Part shown: piece by piece, positions 27,477-35,578 of the stretch
Layout: each line of letters opens with the position of its first letter
Numbering within the stretch: position 1 is the first letter of the stretch
NCBI RefSeq assembly: GCF_000018405.1
Contig: NC_009943.1
Location: 3,475,001-3,539,000 of the forward strand
Direction: 5' to 3'
Source of the DNA: Desulfosudis oleivorans Hxd3
Lineage (GTDB): Bacteria > Desulfobacterota > Desulfobacteria > Desulfobacterales > Desulfosudaceae
Length of the DNA: 64,000 nucleotides
The notes under the pieces: generated by a model
The model's database searches: none
What the model saw: only the letters and a program-made list of their open reading frames with translations
Told to the model about the DNA's origin: nothing
Position numbers and translations under genes: made by a program

Positions 27477-27921
27477 ATTCTGATTCCTTTCGTTGTGTGG
27501 TTGCCGGGGCGACCCTGCCTGATGCTTTTGCCGCAAGGTAATCCCCGATCCGATACATATCGTTGATGGTCTCTCCCTCTCCGGTTATCCGAGAAAGCCG
27601 GTCATGCTGCTGCTGGTCAAAGATTTTGTTCTCCAGGCAGAAGGCGAGCAGATCCCGGACGTTTTTAAAAGACGCCTCGCCCATTCCCCATCGCCGAACA
27701 AACGTTTTTTGACCAAGCACGATCCGCATCACACCGAACTTCTCATTACAGCCAAAATACCAAAGCCTGTGATCGCCAGGGAGCTGACTGTCGCCGTCAT
27801 AGCAGGCCCCCATATCATCAACCAGGTAGGCATATAGGGTTTCAGGGGGGATCTTGCCGTAAATGGAGGGATAGCCGTCCGTGTAAATCTTGACGTACAT
27901 CTCGCAGAAGAATTTTTTCAT
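27457..27921 (-). CDS. Hypothetical protein of the leftward operon
   Basis: About 154 aa from the ATG at 27921 (AAAGGGA upstream); the frame extends further to 27936. Start region MKKFFCEMYVKIYTDGYPS. It contains scattered aromatic residues and no recognised motif. Spacing to neighbours is tight, consistent with one transcript. Confidence 0.6.
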   Translation of the reverse strand: MKKFFCEMYVKIYTDGYPSIYGKIPPETLYAYLVDDMGACYDGDSQLPGDHRLWYFGCNEKFGVMRIVLGQKTFVRRWGMGEASFKNVRDLLAFCLENKIFDQQQHDRLSRITGEGETINDMYRIGDYLAAKASGRVAPATTQRKESEYAQRSS

Positions 27922-27932
27922 GTCGGTCCCTT

Positions 27933-28136
27933 TCACTCCACATCCACATAGTCCATGGTGACCGCCAACAGGGTGTTATAGTCCCCGGCTGTGGCTTCCC
28001 GGAAGTATTTATCAACATATTCCGTGTCTGCCCCGGCACGTTTGAGGGCTTTTCTGACGGTTCCCATTACAGCGAACGCATTGCCGTCATGTCCCGTGAG
28101 CCTGACAACAGGTTTGTCTTTCGGGGGTATCATCAT
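27933..28136 (-). CDS. Small phage/plasmid-type hypothetical protein
   Basis: About 67 aa from the ATG at 28136 (AAAGGAG upstream). VRLTGHDGNAFAVMGTVRKAL and GDYNTLLAVTMDYVDVE match a short protein pattern common in phages and plasmids, of unknown function. It lies between RadC and the next leftward gene. Confidence 0.65.
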   Translation of the reverse strand: MMIPPKDKPVVRLTGHDGNAFAVMGTVRKALKRAGADTEYVDKYFREATAGDYNTLLAVTMDYVDVE

Positions 28137-28162
28137 ATGTCTCCTTTGTTTTGCCGTTTTTA

Positions 28163-28666
28163 TTATTCCCGGGACAACCGGCACAGAAAGTCACAAAACC
28201 GGACATCCGCTGACCCGATCACACCGGCATCGGCAAAACTGTAATATCCTTCACCGACAATGATATGGTCATGCAGGTCCACATTCATGCTTTTTAAGGC
28301 CACCAGCAACCGGATGGTGATTCTTGTGTCCTCGACAGACGGGCCGGGATCACCAGTAGGATGGTTATGGGTAATCACAACAGCGGAAGATTTAAGGGCA
28401 ATGACCCGCTTGATAATCTCCCGGGGATAAACTGCCGTACTGGAAAGGCTACCGGTAAACATCTTTTCCATGGCCAGGATTCTGTTTTTCGTGTCCAGAT
28501 AAAGGCAGTAAAGTGTTTCAACATCATCGGTTTCGGCAAAGACCGGCTTCATGATGTTGTAGACCTCCTGGGCGCTGCTGATCTCCTGCCCCCTTACCGC
28601 CTCCTTGACCATCGGTACAAAATGCCCGGACTTTAACTGCCGCCAGAACTTTGCTTGGTCTTCCAT
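28163..28666 (-). CDS. RadC-like JAB/MPN-domain protein
   Basis: A 167-aa RadC-family protein. The JAMM metal-binding motif is seen as THNHPTGDPGPSVED, with an upstream Glu in YPREIIKRV. It lacks the N-terminal HhH part of chromosomal RadC, as is common in mobile elements. RadC family function is unresolved; a metalloprotease or nuclease role has been suggested. Here it sits with SSB, helicase and nuclease genes. Confidence 0.9.
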   Translation of the reverse strand: MEDQAKFWRQLKSGHFVPMVKEAVRGQEISSAQEVYNIMKPVFAETDDVETLYCLYLDTKNRILAMEKMFTGSLSSTAVYPREIIKRVIALKSSAVVITHNHPTGDPGPSVEDTRITIRLLVALKSMNVDLHDHIIVGEGYYSFADAGVIGSADVRFCDFLCRLSRE

Positions 28667-28676
28667 GGCGCCTCCT

Positions 28677-29603
28677 CTAAGTAACCATGTCCAGTATGTC
28701 GCCCCCTATCCGCTGAAGACGATAACTGGACTCCGCCGGCAGGCCTTCCATCTGTGCCGCCCTGGTATAGGCCTGGATAATATTAAACATCGTCTTTCCG
28801 GATTCCTGGGACCAGCCCCAATCCACCGCCTCTTTTTCCTGAGCGCTGACAGCGAACTGACGGTTAAAGCTGTCCATGGTCTGCATGGGGTTATCCACCG
28901 GGGCCTCCATAGAGATTCTGAATTGCCTCTGCTGGGCACCGAGCTCTTTTGATACCGTTTCAATGGTCTGGGGGAACTCTTTTAAAATACGGGTGGACAC
29001 ATGGCGATAGGAGGCGGATATACCGGTCCTGGCAATCAGTCCGTTGGTGCAGACCAGACGCAGCACAAAGGCAGAAATCGTCAAAGACGCCAGCCCCACC
29101 TCGCTGTTAGAGATACTGATACCGGGCTTGAACCGGTCACCATTGATATCAAAAGCCTTCCTGCCGTCCGGTATGGACAGTGACAAGAATTCCGCGTCCA
29201 GGCTGCACTGAACCTTTGTGTCCGGCCCATATCCAAGAGAATCCAGCCTTTCCAGGATTTCAAAGTTGTCCACCGGCGTGTATTTCGGGGTAAAGACGGC
29301 CCGAATCTCATCTCCGTCAAACCGGATAAACAGCTGATCGTTTTTTTCCTGGTTTATCCAGTGGTTCAGGTTGGCCGCCTGGATCTCTTCCGGGCAGCGT
29401 CTCAAATAGGGAAAAGGGATTCCAAGCCGGTTGGCAAATGACCTCTGAGCGACAGGCCTCACCGGATGAGGGGTTCCTGACAGGCGAATACTGTCAAGGC
29501 TTTCAAAATCGATATCTTTTACGTCAACGTGGTGGTCATGGCACTGGGCCGACATTTTATCAACCCGGTCAAAGACCTTTTCAAGGGTAACAAGTTTCTG
29601 CAT
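28677..29603 (-). CDS. DUF932 phage/plasmid-like protein
   Basis: A 308-aa protein of the DUF932 (TIGR03299-like) family. It has the usual middle region with IPFPYLRRCPEEIQAANLN, a ...VCTNGL segment, and a C-terminal helical part. Family function is unknown, but members are typical of plasmids and prophages near recombination genes. It fits that setting here. Confidence 0.8.
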   Translation of the reverse strand: MQKLVTLEKVFDRVDKMSAQCHDHHVDVKDIDFESLDSIRLSGTPHPVRPVAQRSFANRLGIPFPYLRRCPEEIQAANLNHWINQEKNDQLFIRFDGDEIRAVFTPKYTPVDNFEILERLDSLGYGPDTKVQCSLDAEFLSLSIPDGRKAFDINGDRFKPGISISNSEVGLASLTISAFVLRLVCTNGLIARTGISASYRHVSTRILKEFPQTIETVSKELGAQQRQFRISMEAPVDNPMQTMDSFNRQFAVSAQEKEAVDWGWSQESGKTMFNIIQAYTRAAQMEGLPAESSYRLQRIGGDILDMVT

Positions 29604-29799
29604 GAGAGTGCTCCTGTTCGTTATGATCGTGTTTTAAATAATCCCGGTGCATATCACTGCCGGGTATCGGCGGCTTACCGGGCATAGGGCGCAAGTCTAT
29701 TGTCGATTCGATGTTTCCTGCGCTTGTGGGGTCATGGGGGTGTGACTTGCGCATCATTTTCAGCTGCCGGAGTGTGACCGGCTGGAACGGATATGCCAT
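29581..29799 (-). CDS. Small hypothetical protein
   Basis: About 72 aa from the ATG at 29799 with GGAGG close upstream. It overlaps the end of the BglII-like gene and the start of the DUF932 gene. Pro- and His-rich C-terminus (KHDHNEQEHSH) may bind metal. No family recognised. Confidence 0.5.
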   Translation of the reverse strand: MAYPFQPVTLRQLKMMRKSHPHDPTSAGNIESTIDLRPMPGKPPIPGSDMHRDYLKHDHNEQEHSHAETCYP

Positions 29800-30295
29800 G
29801 GTTTCCTCCCTGATGAATGTATTCTGTTGCCACAGGTCGCCCGATATCAAACAGGGCCACAGAAACCGGAAGGGAGATCGTCGGGGTAAGCATCTCCACC
29901 TCGGTTTTGACCAGGTCATAGCTGGAGCCGTAGGATGATTTTTCACTTCTCTGGGCGGTGAGCATCAGAACGCCGGCATCGATCCGGCCCTTGTCAAAAG
30001 AGACCTGAAGACGTAAAAGCCCTTCCAGGATGTATTCGTAGGTCGCGAAATTACCCTCCAGGGCGATACGTTTTTTAAATCCCTTGTGCTGGTACCGCCG
30101 GCCCTCAAGAATGGCCAATGTGCCGTTTTCTCTCCAGCCCATCTCGGCTAAAGCCTGATGTGTCAGCTCCCGCCGGTATGATGACCCGTCTAAAACATCG
30201 GACAGGTAATCCATGGTGAGATGGATGTCACTGATCAGTCGCTTTTCTTTTAAAATGGCGTCCGAACCTCTAAAGTGCAGCATTTCTACGGGCAT
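29732..30295 (-). CDS. Protein with BglII/BstYI-like restriction-endonuclease fold pattern
   Basis: A 187-aa protein with AGGAGG six bases before its ATG. The segment RIALEGNFATYEYILEGL followed by LRLQVSFDKGRIDAGVLML follows the order of the BglII/BstYI-type core (a strand, an E-containing strand, a helix, then GxIDxGV). The usual catalytic E-x-Q/K is not clearly present, so it may be inactive or a variant. Homologues of this shape occur on plasmids. The call is by eye. Confidence 0.4.
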   Translation of the reverse strand: MPVEMLHFRGSDAILKEKRLISDIHLTMDYLSDVLDGSSYRRELTHQALAEMGWRENGTLAILEGRRYQHKGFKKRIALEGNFATYEYILEGLLRLQVSFDKGRIDAGVLMLTAQRSEKSSYGSSYDLVKTEVEMLTPTISLPVSVALFDIGRPVATEYIHQGGNHGISVPAGHTPAAENDAQVTPP

Positions 30296-30432
30296 GGTTT
30301 TCCTCCTTGTATTTGTGTCGGTTAAACATCGTCGTTAATGGGCCTGACAGCGCCCCTGAGGGTCCTTTCGGCCGTTGGTATATATGGGTTGGGTTAAAGG
30401 GGATCGGGTGCTCAGGAGGGCATCCGGCGAGG

Positions 30433-32298
30433 TCAGGCAGAAACCTTTTTGTCGGTCTCCTGGCCCAGTATCTCGCAAAGGAATCGGGATGTGCGGGCCG
30501 CCTGACCCAGGCAGGTCATGTAATGGCTCAAATACAAAAGATGCATGGCACGGGAAATGGCGACAAAGCAGATACGCCGTTCCTCCTCGATGTTTTCATT
30601 GCGCCGGGTGGGCAGAATCCCCTCCACCATACCGACCAGGAACACCACGGGAAACTCCAGCCCCTTTGCCTTATGAATGGTCATCAGGCTGACCCCCTCC
30701 CTGTTGTCACTGACCGATTCGTTCTGAAAGCCCGCCGCATAGTCCAGAAAGGCCCTGATATCATCATACCGGGCCGCGGACAGCAGCAGCTGGTCCATAT
30801 TCTGAATCTTCACGTCATCCGGGCTGGGCATGTCCTCTTCACTGACATATCGGTCAATATCCAGAGAGGTCCTGACCAGGCTTATTGCCTCAGCAGGCCT
30901 GATATGGCCGGCCTCACTGATCAGCGGATCTAAAAATCCGGTTAACGCCTGAATGTTTTTCCGGATATAAGGAAGGGTGACAGGCAGTTCTTTTAAGGCC
31001 CGGTAGAGATGAAACTGTTTTTCTGCGGCAAAGGACCTGAGCTCGCCGATGAACTTTCTGCCGATATACCGGTTGGGGACATTTAAAATCCCGGCAAGGG
31101 CCTCATCTCCTTCGTCTGTCTCAGGGGAGGATATAACCCGCAGATAGTCCAGCAGAATCTTTACCTCCCGCCGGTCATAAAAGCAGAGGCCGTTTTCAAT
31201 GTGATAAGGGATTTTGTGCTGAGAGAACACCTCTTCGATGATCCGGCTTTGAAAATTGCACCGGTAGAGCACGGCCATATCCTGGTAATCATAATCCGTA
31301 GATTCTTTTAAGGTCTGTATCTCATGGACCAGGTTGATGGCTTCGGTCTCTTCAGAAGAGGACTCAAGAACGATGACCTCCTCACCGTCCGGATTGTCCG
31401 TTTTTAAGGTTTTATGGATCTGTTTTTCGTTATGCCGGATCAGGTTCTGGCAGGCTGCAAGGATCTGGGGAGTTGACCGGTAGTTGACATGCAGTATCAT
31501 CTGCTGTGAATCCGGAAAGATGGATTTGAAATGAATGATGTTACCCACCGAAGCCCCGGTAAAGGAAAATATCGCCTGATGGTCGTCTCCCGTGCACCAG
31601 AAAGAGCCCTGCCGGTTTTCCGGTATCAACAGTTTTAAGATTTCCATCTGGGCGGGATTGGTGTCCTGGAACTCATCCACCAGCAGATGACAAAACACCT
31701 CCTGATATTTTTCTCGTATGTCGATACGGTTATTGAGCATGTCATGGGTTCTCACCAGCAGATCATCAAAGTCCATGAGCATACGTGCCGATTTTTCACG
31801 GTCATAGGCTTCGTAGATATCAGCGATCCTGACCATGGTCCGGTCACCCGCATGCATGACCCGGAACTCCTCGCAACCGATCAGGTTGTTTTTCGCCAGG
31901 GAGATTTCTCCAAGCACCATGCCGGCGGACACCTCTCTGATTTTGAGCTTTTTTATGACCTCCTTTATGAAAATCATCTGTTCCCTGCCGGAAAGAATCT
32001 CAAAGACAATCCCTTCCGACCGCAATAACGTGTAACAGAACGAATGTATGGTGGTTAAAAAGACCCTGGATGACATCTCTCCTAACACCGGGACCAGTCT
32101 GTGTCTCATCTCATCCGCCGCGTTCCGGGTAAAGGTGAGGCCCAGGATGTTTTCCGGGGGGATGCCATGCTTATTGACCAGGATGCCGATTCTTTCCATC
32201 ATGGTCCGGGTTTTACCACTGCCGGGCACTGCTATGACCACGCAGACCCCGTCGGTAAACTCAGACGCCTTTTGCTGTTCCGGATTTAAATCGCTCAT
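30433..32298 (-). CDS. UvrD/PcrA-type SF1 helicase
   Basis: A 621-aa superfamily 1A helicase. Walker A is AVPGSGKTRTM near residue 25, motif Ia LTFTRNAADEM, motif II DEFQDTNPAQ, motif III GDDHQAIFSFTGA, and motif VI near VAISRAMHLLYLSH. It unwinds DNA 3'-5' in the family. The start overlaps the upstream small gene (ATGA), and the nearby Cas4-like nuclease makes an AddAB-like pair possible, though that is inference. Confidence 0.93.
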   Translation of the reverse strand: MSDLNPEQQKASEFTDGVCVVIAVPGSGKTRTMMERIGILVNKHGIPPENILGLTFTRNAADEMRHRLVPVLGEMSSRVFLTTIHSFCYTLLRSEGIVFEILSGREQMIFIKEVIKKLKIREVSAGMVLGEISLAKNNLIGCEEFRVMHAGDRTMVRIADIYEAYDREKSARMLMDFDDLLVRTHDMLNNRIDIREKYQEVFCHLLVDEFQDTNPAQMEILKLLIPENRQGSFWCTGDDHQAIFSFTGASVGNIIHFKSIFPDSQQMILHVNYRSTPQILAACQNLIRHNEKQIHKTLKTDNPDGEEVIVLESSSEETEAINLVHEIQTLKESTDYDYQDMAVLYRCNFQSRIIEEVFSQHKIPYHIENGLCFYDRREVKILLDYLRVISSPETDEGDEALAGILNVPNRYIGRKFIGELRSFAAEKQFHLYRALKELPVTLPYIRKNIQALTGFLDPLISEAGHIRPAEAISLVRTSLDIDRYVSEEDMPSPDDVKIQNMDQLLLSAARYDDIRAFLDYAAGFQNESVSDNREGVSLMTIHKAKGLEFPVVFLVGMVEGILPTRRNENIEEERRICFVAISRAMHLLYLSHYMTCLGQAARTSRFLCEILGQETDKKVSA

Positions 32299-32588
32299 GC
32301 GGCCCGTTCCTCCTGTTTTATGTAGTTTCTGATGGTGTTGATCGCCATCTTCAGCCGGAAGTTTTTCGCAATAATGGGGTCCATTGCGGCGTCCGTTACA
32401 TCGGAATGGATCTGCCGACGCAGCTTTTTGATGTATTCTTTTCGAAGGTCACAGAGAAAAGAGATCACTTTCTCCGGGGGATGACGCAGCAGGAGCAGTT
32501 CAATGTTGACAATCTGATGGGACCGGTCTTCTTCCGGATAAATGACCGTAAGAAAACTCTGGGCCTTGTTAATTACTTTTCTGGGCAT
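32295..32588 (-). CDS. Small hypothetical protein coupled to the helicase
   Basis: About 97 aa from the ATG at 32588, with GGGAGG upstream. It is Lys/Arg-rich and helical (LRKEYIKKLRRQIHSDV). Stop and helicase start overlap as ATGA, so translation is coupled. No family recognised. Confidence 0.6.
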   Translation of the reverse strand: MPRKVINKAQSFLTVIYPEEDRSHQIVNIELLLLRHPPEKVISFLCDLRKEYIKKLRRQIHSDVTDAAMDPIIAKNFRLKMAINTIRNYIKQEERAA

Positions 32589-33393
32589 AGGCACCTCCCT
32601 CAAACCAGGCCTTGCAGGCGGTCTTGTACTGGCAGCCGGCACATTTCCAGGACTCTTCGTTGGGCATAAACACGCCTTTGGAGATCCCTTCATAAACAGA
32701 AAGGATTTTTCGTCTGGCTTTTAATTCATCCCATTCTGACCGGATGGTGTAGTACTGCTCAAACTTCGGGATCTTTGTCTTGATCAAAGCGTCAAACCGC
32801 AAAAGGATCTCCCGTCCGGCAAAACCATTGGCCCTGGCCGCCATCTGGTAAATTGTCAGCTGAAGATTCTTGTCCATGTCCGCGTTTGAAAAGGCCCTGG
32901 AACTGGTTTTGTGATCAACAATGGTGATGGTCCCTGCCGCGTCTTCCAAAACCAGGTCATAGGCGCCTATGATCGGCATGGGCAGGCCTTCAAGCTCAAA
33001 GGCAAAGGGTTCTTCAATTCCGATGATGGTTCCCGTGTCTTCCGGCAGCTGATGACAAAAGGTGACAACAAGCTCCTTTCCCTCCAGCAGCAGAGAGGCA
33101 TAGTCCTGACCGGGCTTATACTGGATGTCATTTCTATCCTCGGCCATCTGTTGCCAGTAATGCTCAAACAGGGCACCCAGTGTTCTTGCCGAGAGTCGCT
33201 TTCCGTTTGCCAGGGCCTGATAGAATTCTGCCAGCACGGCATGGACGGCACTGCCAAAGACAAGTGGCGCGGGTGTAAAATCAGGACTCACCCCGATAAT
33301 TCTGCCAAGGTAATAGCTCAGTCCGCAGTCCATATAGCCGGATATGGCTGACGCCGAAAGATGGGGCTGCTGTCTTAGTTCCTGTAAGTCCAT
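32569..33393 (-). CDS. Cas4/AddB-like PD-(D/E)XK nuclease with Fe-S cysteine cluster
   Basis: About 274 aa from the ATG at 33393. The nuclease core is GAYDLVL...TITIVDHKTSS (D, then D-x-K). Cysteines C23, C251, C254 and C260 give the one-plus-three pattern of a 4Fe-4S cluster found in Cas4, AddB and RecB-like nucleases. SAIS near the N-terminus is also typical. It probably processes DNA ends together with the adjacent UvrD helicase during recombination. Confidence 0.85.
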   Translation of the reverse strand: MDLQELRQQPHLSASAISGYMDCGLSYYLGRIIGVSPDFTPAPLVFGSAVHAVLAEFYQALANGKRLSARTLGALFEHYWQQMAEDRNDIQYKPGQDYASLLLEGKELVVTFCHQLPEDTGTIIGIEEPFAFELEGLPMPIIGAYDLVLEDAAGTITIVDHKTSSRAFSNADMDKNLQLTIYQMAARANGFAGREILLRFDALIKTKIPKFEQYYTIRSEWDELKARRKILSVYEGISKGVFMPNEESWKCAGCQYKTACKAWFEGGAYAQKSN

Positions 33394-33489
33394 TGTTCTG
33401 TCTCCATAAAATAAGAAAGGGACAGAAAAGCCCATGTTCTGAGCCTTCCTGTCCCTTTTTGGGTTAAATGATCTTTTTGCCGACTGAGC

Positions 33490-34455
33490 CTATGCGGCCT
33501 GCTGCAACTGGCGAATAAATGCCGATGCATCCGCGGTGGTCAGATTGTCCAGGTTCACATGATAGGTGTCCTGTACCATCTGTTCCAGGGATTCTACAGA
33601 GATTCCCCGACGGCGGCTCAGGTTAAGAATGGCCCGTTTCTGGGCATCGCTCATCAACACAGGCGCATCCTGGGGTGTTGTCGCTTCCTCGGGGGCAGCC
33701 TTTTGTGTTTTTTGATCGTCAGATTTGACCGATACCGGGGGGTTATTGTTCTGTGCGGCCGGGGCCTCTTTTTTAGCGGGCTGGGCCTTTACCGGGGCTT
33801 TTTTCCGGGAGGGTTTCTGGAAACCGGTTTTGGGAAGGACATCATCGAGATTGCCGATTTCTTCAATACAGGTAATGCCGATGTTCACATAATCCCGTAA
33901 CGCTCTGGCCTTGGCCCTGGTTGCGGCCATACGCAGAATATGGGAGGCGATCATCTTGTTGACATTACCGGGACTGGCGTCTCCCCACTCTACAAACTCC
34001 TCTCCAAGCTTGGACTCCACCGAAGCCTTGCAGATGGCCTCCATGCCGTTTTCTTTGGTCGGATACTGCATGGCCTCCACAGAAATCCTGCGAATCCCCT
34101 TCATGTGGGCCATGTCCAGCAGGCCGGCGTAGAGCACAAACTCCCGGCCCTGAATGGTGGTGATAAACCGCTCGTCCAGCCTGGGTTTCTGTTTTTCAAT
34201 AAACGCGGCGTTCTCAACCGATCCGGACTGCACGGCGGAGATCACGGCCAAAAGGTGTTTGCACTTGAACCCCGGATCGTTTTTGCTGTTACGGGTAAAG
34301 TCCCCGCATACACAGGACTGGTCCGTGTCGGTAAATATCACCCTGTACATGATTTTCTGCTCCGCGCTTTCTACATAAAAACTGCCGTCGTCGGTCTGAA
34401 GCACCCGAAGCTGCTGAGCCTTTTCATTTCTCTTCTGAATCTCTTTTGCTGTCAT
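33490..34455 (-). CDS. SWIM zinc-finger protein with conserved annealing-like domain
   Basis: A 321-aa protein. Residues about 48-72 have a SWIM-type pattern (CVCGDF...FKCKHLLAV). Residues about 95-210 hold GREFVLYAGLLDMAH, MQYPTKENGMEAI, and RMAATRAKARALRDYVNIG, a domain common in phage and archaeal proteins next to SSB and recombination genes. A role in single-strand annealing or DNA binding is inferred from context. The C-terminus is Pro/Ala/Gln-rich and ends in a small helical part. Confidence 0.75.
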   Translation of the reverse strand: MTAKEIQKRNEKAQQLRVLQTDDGSFYVESAEQKIMYRVIFTDTDQSCVCGDFTRNSKNDPGFKCKHLLAVISAVQSGSVENAAFIEKQKPRLDERFITTIQGREFVLYAGLLDMAHMKGIRRISVEAMQYPTKENGMEAICKASVESKLGEEFVEWGDASPGNVNKMIASHILRMAATRAKARALRDYVNIGITCIEEIGNLDDVLPKTGFQKPSRKKAPVKAQPAKKEAPAAQNNNPPVSVKSDDQKTQKAAPEEATTPQDAPVLMSDAQKRAILNLSRRRGISVESLEQMVQDTYHVNLDNLTTADASAFIRQLQQAA

Positions 34456-34555
34456 TGTTCTGCCTCCTGTTGACCACTTCTCTTAGAATTTCTATTACGC
34501 CTTTTGCGATCTCAAAGACCGCATACCAGATGTAATCTTTTCCCGGTCGGATCAT
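34424..34555 (-). CDS. Possible small protein overlapping the SWIM gene
   Basis: A 43-aa frame with ATG at 34555, GGGGAG four bases upstream, and stop at 34424-34426, overlapping the SWIM gene start by about 30 bases. It begins MIRPGKDYIWYAVFEIAKG and may be a short amphipathic peptide or a coupling leader. Support is only the start signal and position. Confidence 0.35.
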   Translation of the reverse strand: MIRPGKDYIWYAVFEIAKGVIEILREVVNRRQNNDSKRDSEEK

Positions 34556-34567
34556 ACGTCTCCCCTT

Positions 34568-34930
34568 TTAAAATGGTGGCTGATCTGTCCCGGCGGCCGG
34601 CTCCTCCTCTTTGTCATTGATCCGGATAAACTCGATGCTGTTTGCATTCAGCTGGTAGGAACTGCGTTTTTCATTGTTCTCCGTCTCCCACCGCTGCTGC
34701 TGCAGATAGCCTGAGACCGCGATTCTTGCGCCTTTGTGCAGGTAGTTTTCCGCGGTGTCGGCCAGTTTTGAAAAGCACTTTACCTTTATCCAGCCGGTCT
34801 GCTCCTGTCCGTCCTTGAACCCGGAAGCAAAGGCCAGGGAAAAAGAGGCAATGTGGGTGCCGCCGTCGGGTGTGAAAAAGTTTTCAATGTCGCTGCCGAT
34901 GTTTCCTGCAAGTGTCACTACGTTTAACAT
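34568..34930 (-). CDS. ssb: Single-stranded DNA-binding protein
   Basis: A 120-aa SSB of the OB-fold type. MLNVVTLAGNIGSDIE, then FSLAF, WIKVKCFSKLA, and GARIAVSGYLQQQRWE follow the standard order. The acidic tail ends DQPPF, a close form of the DDIPF partner-binding tip. It is the first gene of the leftward recombination operon and would coat single strands during replication of the element. Confidence 0.95.
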   Translation of the reverse strand: MLNVVTLAGNIGSDIENFFTPDGGTHIASFSLAFASGFKDGQEQTGWIKVKCFSKLADTAENYLHKGARIAVSGYLQQQRWETENNEKRSSYQLNANSIEFIRINDKEEEPAAGTDQPPF

Positions 34931-35162
34931 GGTCCACCTCCAAAATAAGTTGTTGAAAAAACATTAAGAAAGGCTCTCTGTTTATTCATATATATAAAGA
35001 GGCGGGGCTATCCCTGATTTTGGGGAAGAAAACCAGTGGCAGAAACAATAAATAGGCCCAGAACATACCCGGTTTTACAGTTTCTCATTGAAATCTTGAT
35101 AAAAAGGTGGTTTTTTATGTGAAAATCACGCGTTACAGCGCAAAAATCCTGGGGAGACACTC

Positions 35163-35423
35163 ATGCTTGTGAACATGAACGACTTTGAATTTGATCTTGA
35201 TAAGCTGGTAGATGCTTTTGGCCGGATGATCCATGAGATAGGGCTTGATGCAAATGATGATCAGCAGGTTTATAACGCCATCACGGTCTTTATTGCCAGT
35301 ATGCTCGCTTCAGGGCTTAAGGAAGCCTACGGGGATGACCCAGCCCAGTTGGAAGATCAGCTCAAGTCAGCCTGTAAGGAGATTGCAACGGATCTGGAAG
35401 AGAAAACCAGGGCGTTTTTGTGA
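35163..35423 (+). CDS. Small acidic hypothetical protein
   Basis: An 86-aa protein with GGGGAG before the ATG. It is acidic and helical (SGLKEAYGDDPAQLEDQLKSACKEI). No family recognised. Its stop TGA overlaps a GTG of the next short frame. Confidence 0.55.
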   Translation: MLVNMNDFEFDLDKLVDAFGRMIHEIGLDANDDQQVYNAITVFIASMLASGLKEAYGDDPAQLEDQLKSACKEIATDLEEKTRAFL

Positions 35424-35578
35424 AAACGAGTATCTTTGTAAAAGGGACGGCACCGGGCACACCACAAACAATGCCTTTGACCGGGCCGCCTGTTTTTACA
35501 TGGTCAACCAGTATCACAAGGAGGGGAGACCCTGTGAAAGCATCAAACACAGATTATCAACAAAAGAAGGATGTTTAA
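35420..35578 (+). CDS. Possible short or truncated ORF before hsdM
   Basis: A 52-codon frame from GTG at 35420 (GTGA overlap with the previous stop) to TAA at 35576, ending directly before the hsdM ATG. It begins VKTSIFVKGTAPGTPQ, and it has no recognised domain. It may be the 5' remainder of a gene cut by the restriction-system insertion. Low support. Confidence 0.3.
   Translation: MKTSIFVKGTAPGTPQTMPLTGPPVFTWSTSITRRGDPVKASNTDYQQKKDV

Larger units (their letters stand above)
18396..34930. mobile_element. Integrated element backbone next to tRNA-Ala (right end not located)
   Basis: The block starts at the tRNA-Ala 3' end and carries integrase, excisionase, a P4-type primase-helicase, an AT-rich candidate origin, and a phage/plasmid-type recombination operon (SSB, nuclease, helicase, RadC, DUF932). 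Base composition is more AT-rich than the left flank. The cargo after 35 kb (restriction and defence genes) probably belongs to the same island. I found no second copy of the tRNA 3' sequence in the window, so only the backbone limits are given here. Confidence 0.65.

Noticed and set aside
30307-30933. A 208-aa plus-strand frame
   Set aside because: Antisense to the helicase C-terminus, no start signal and no domain.
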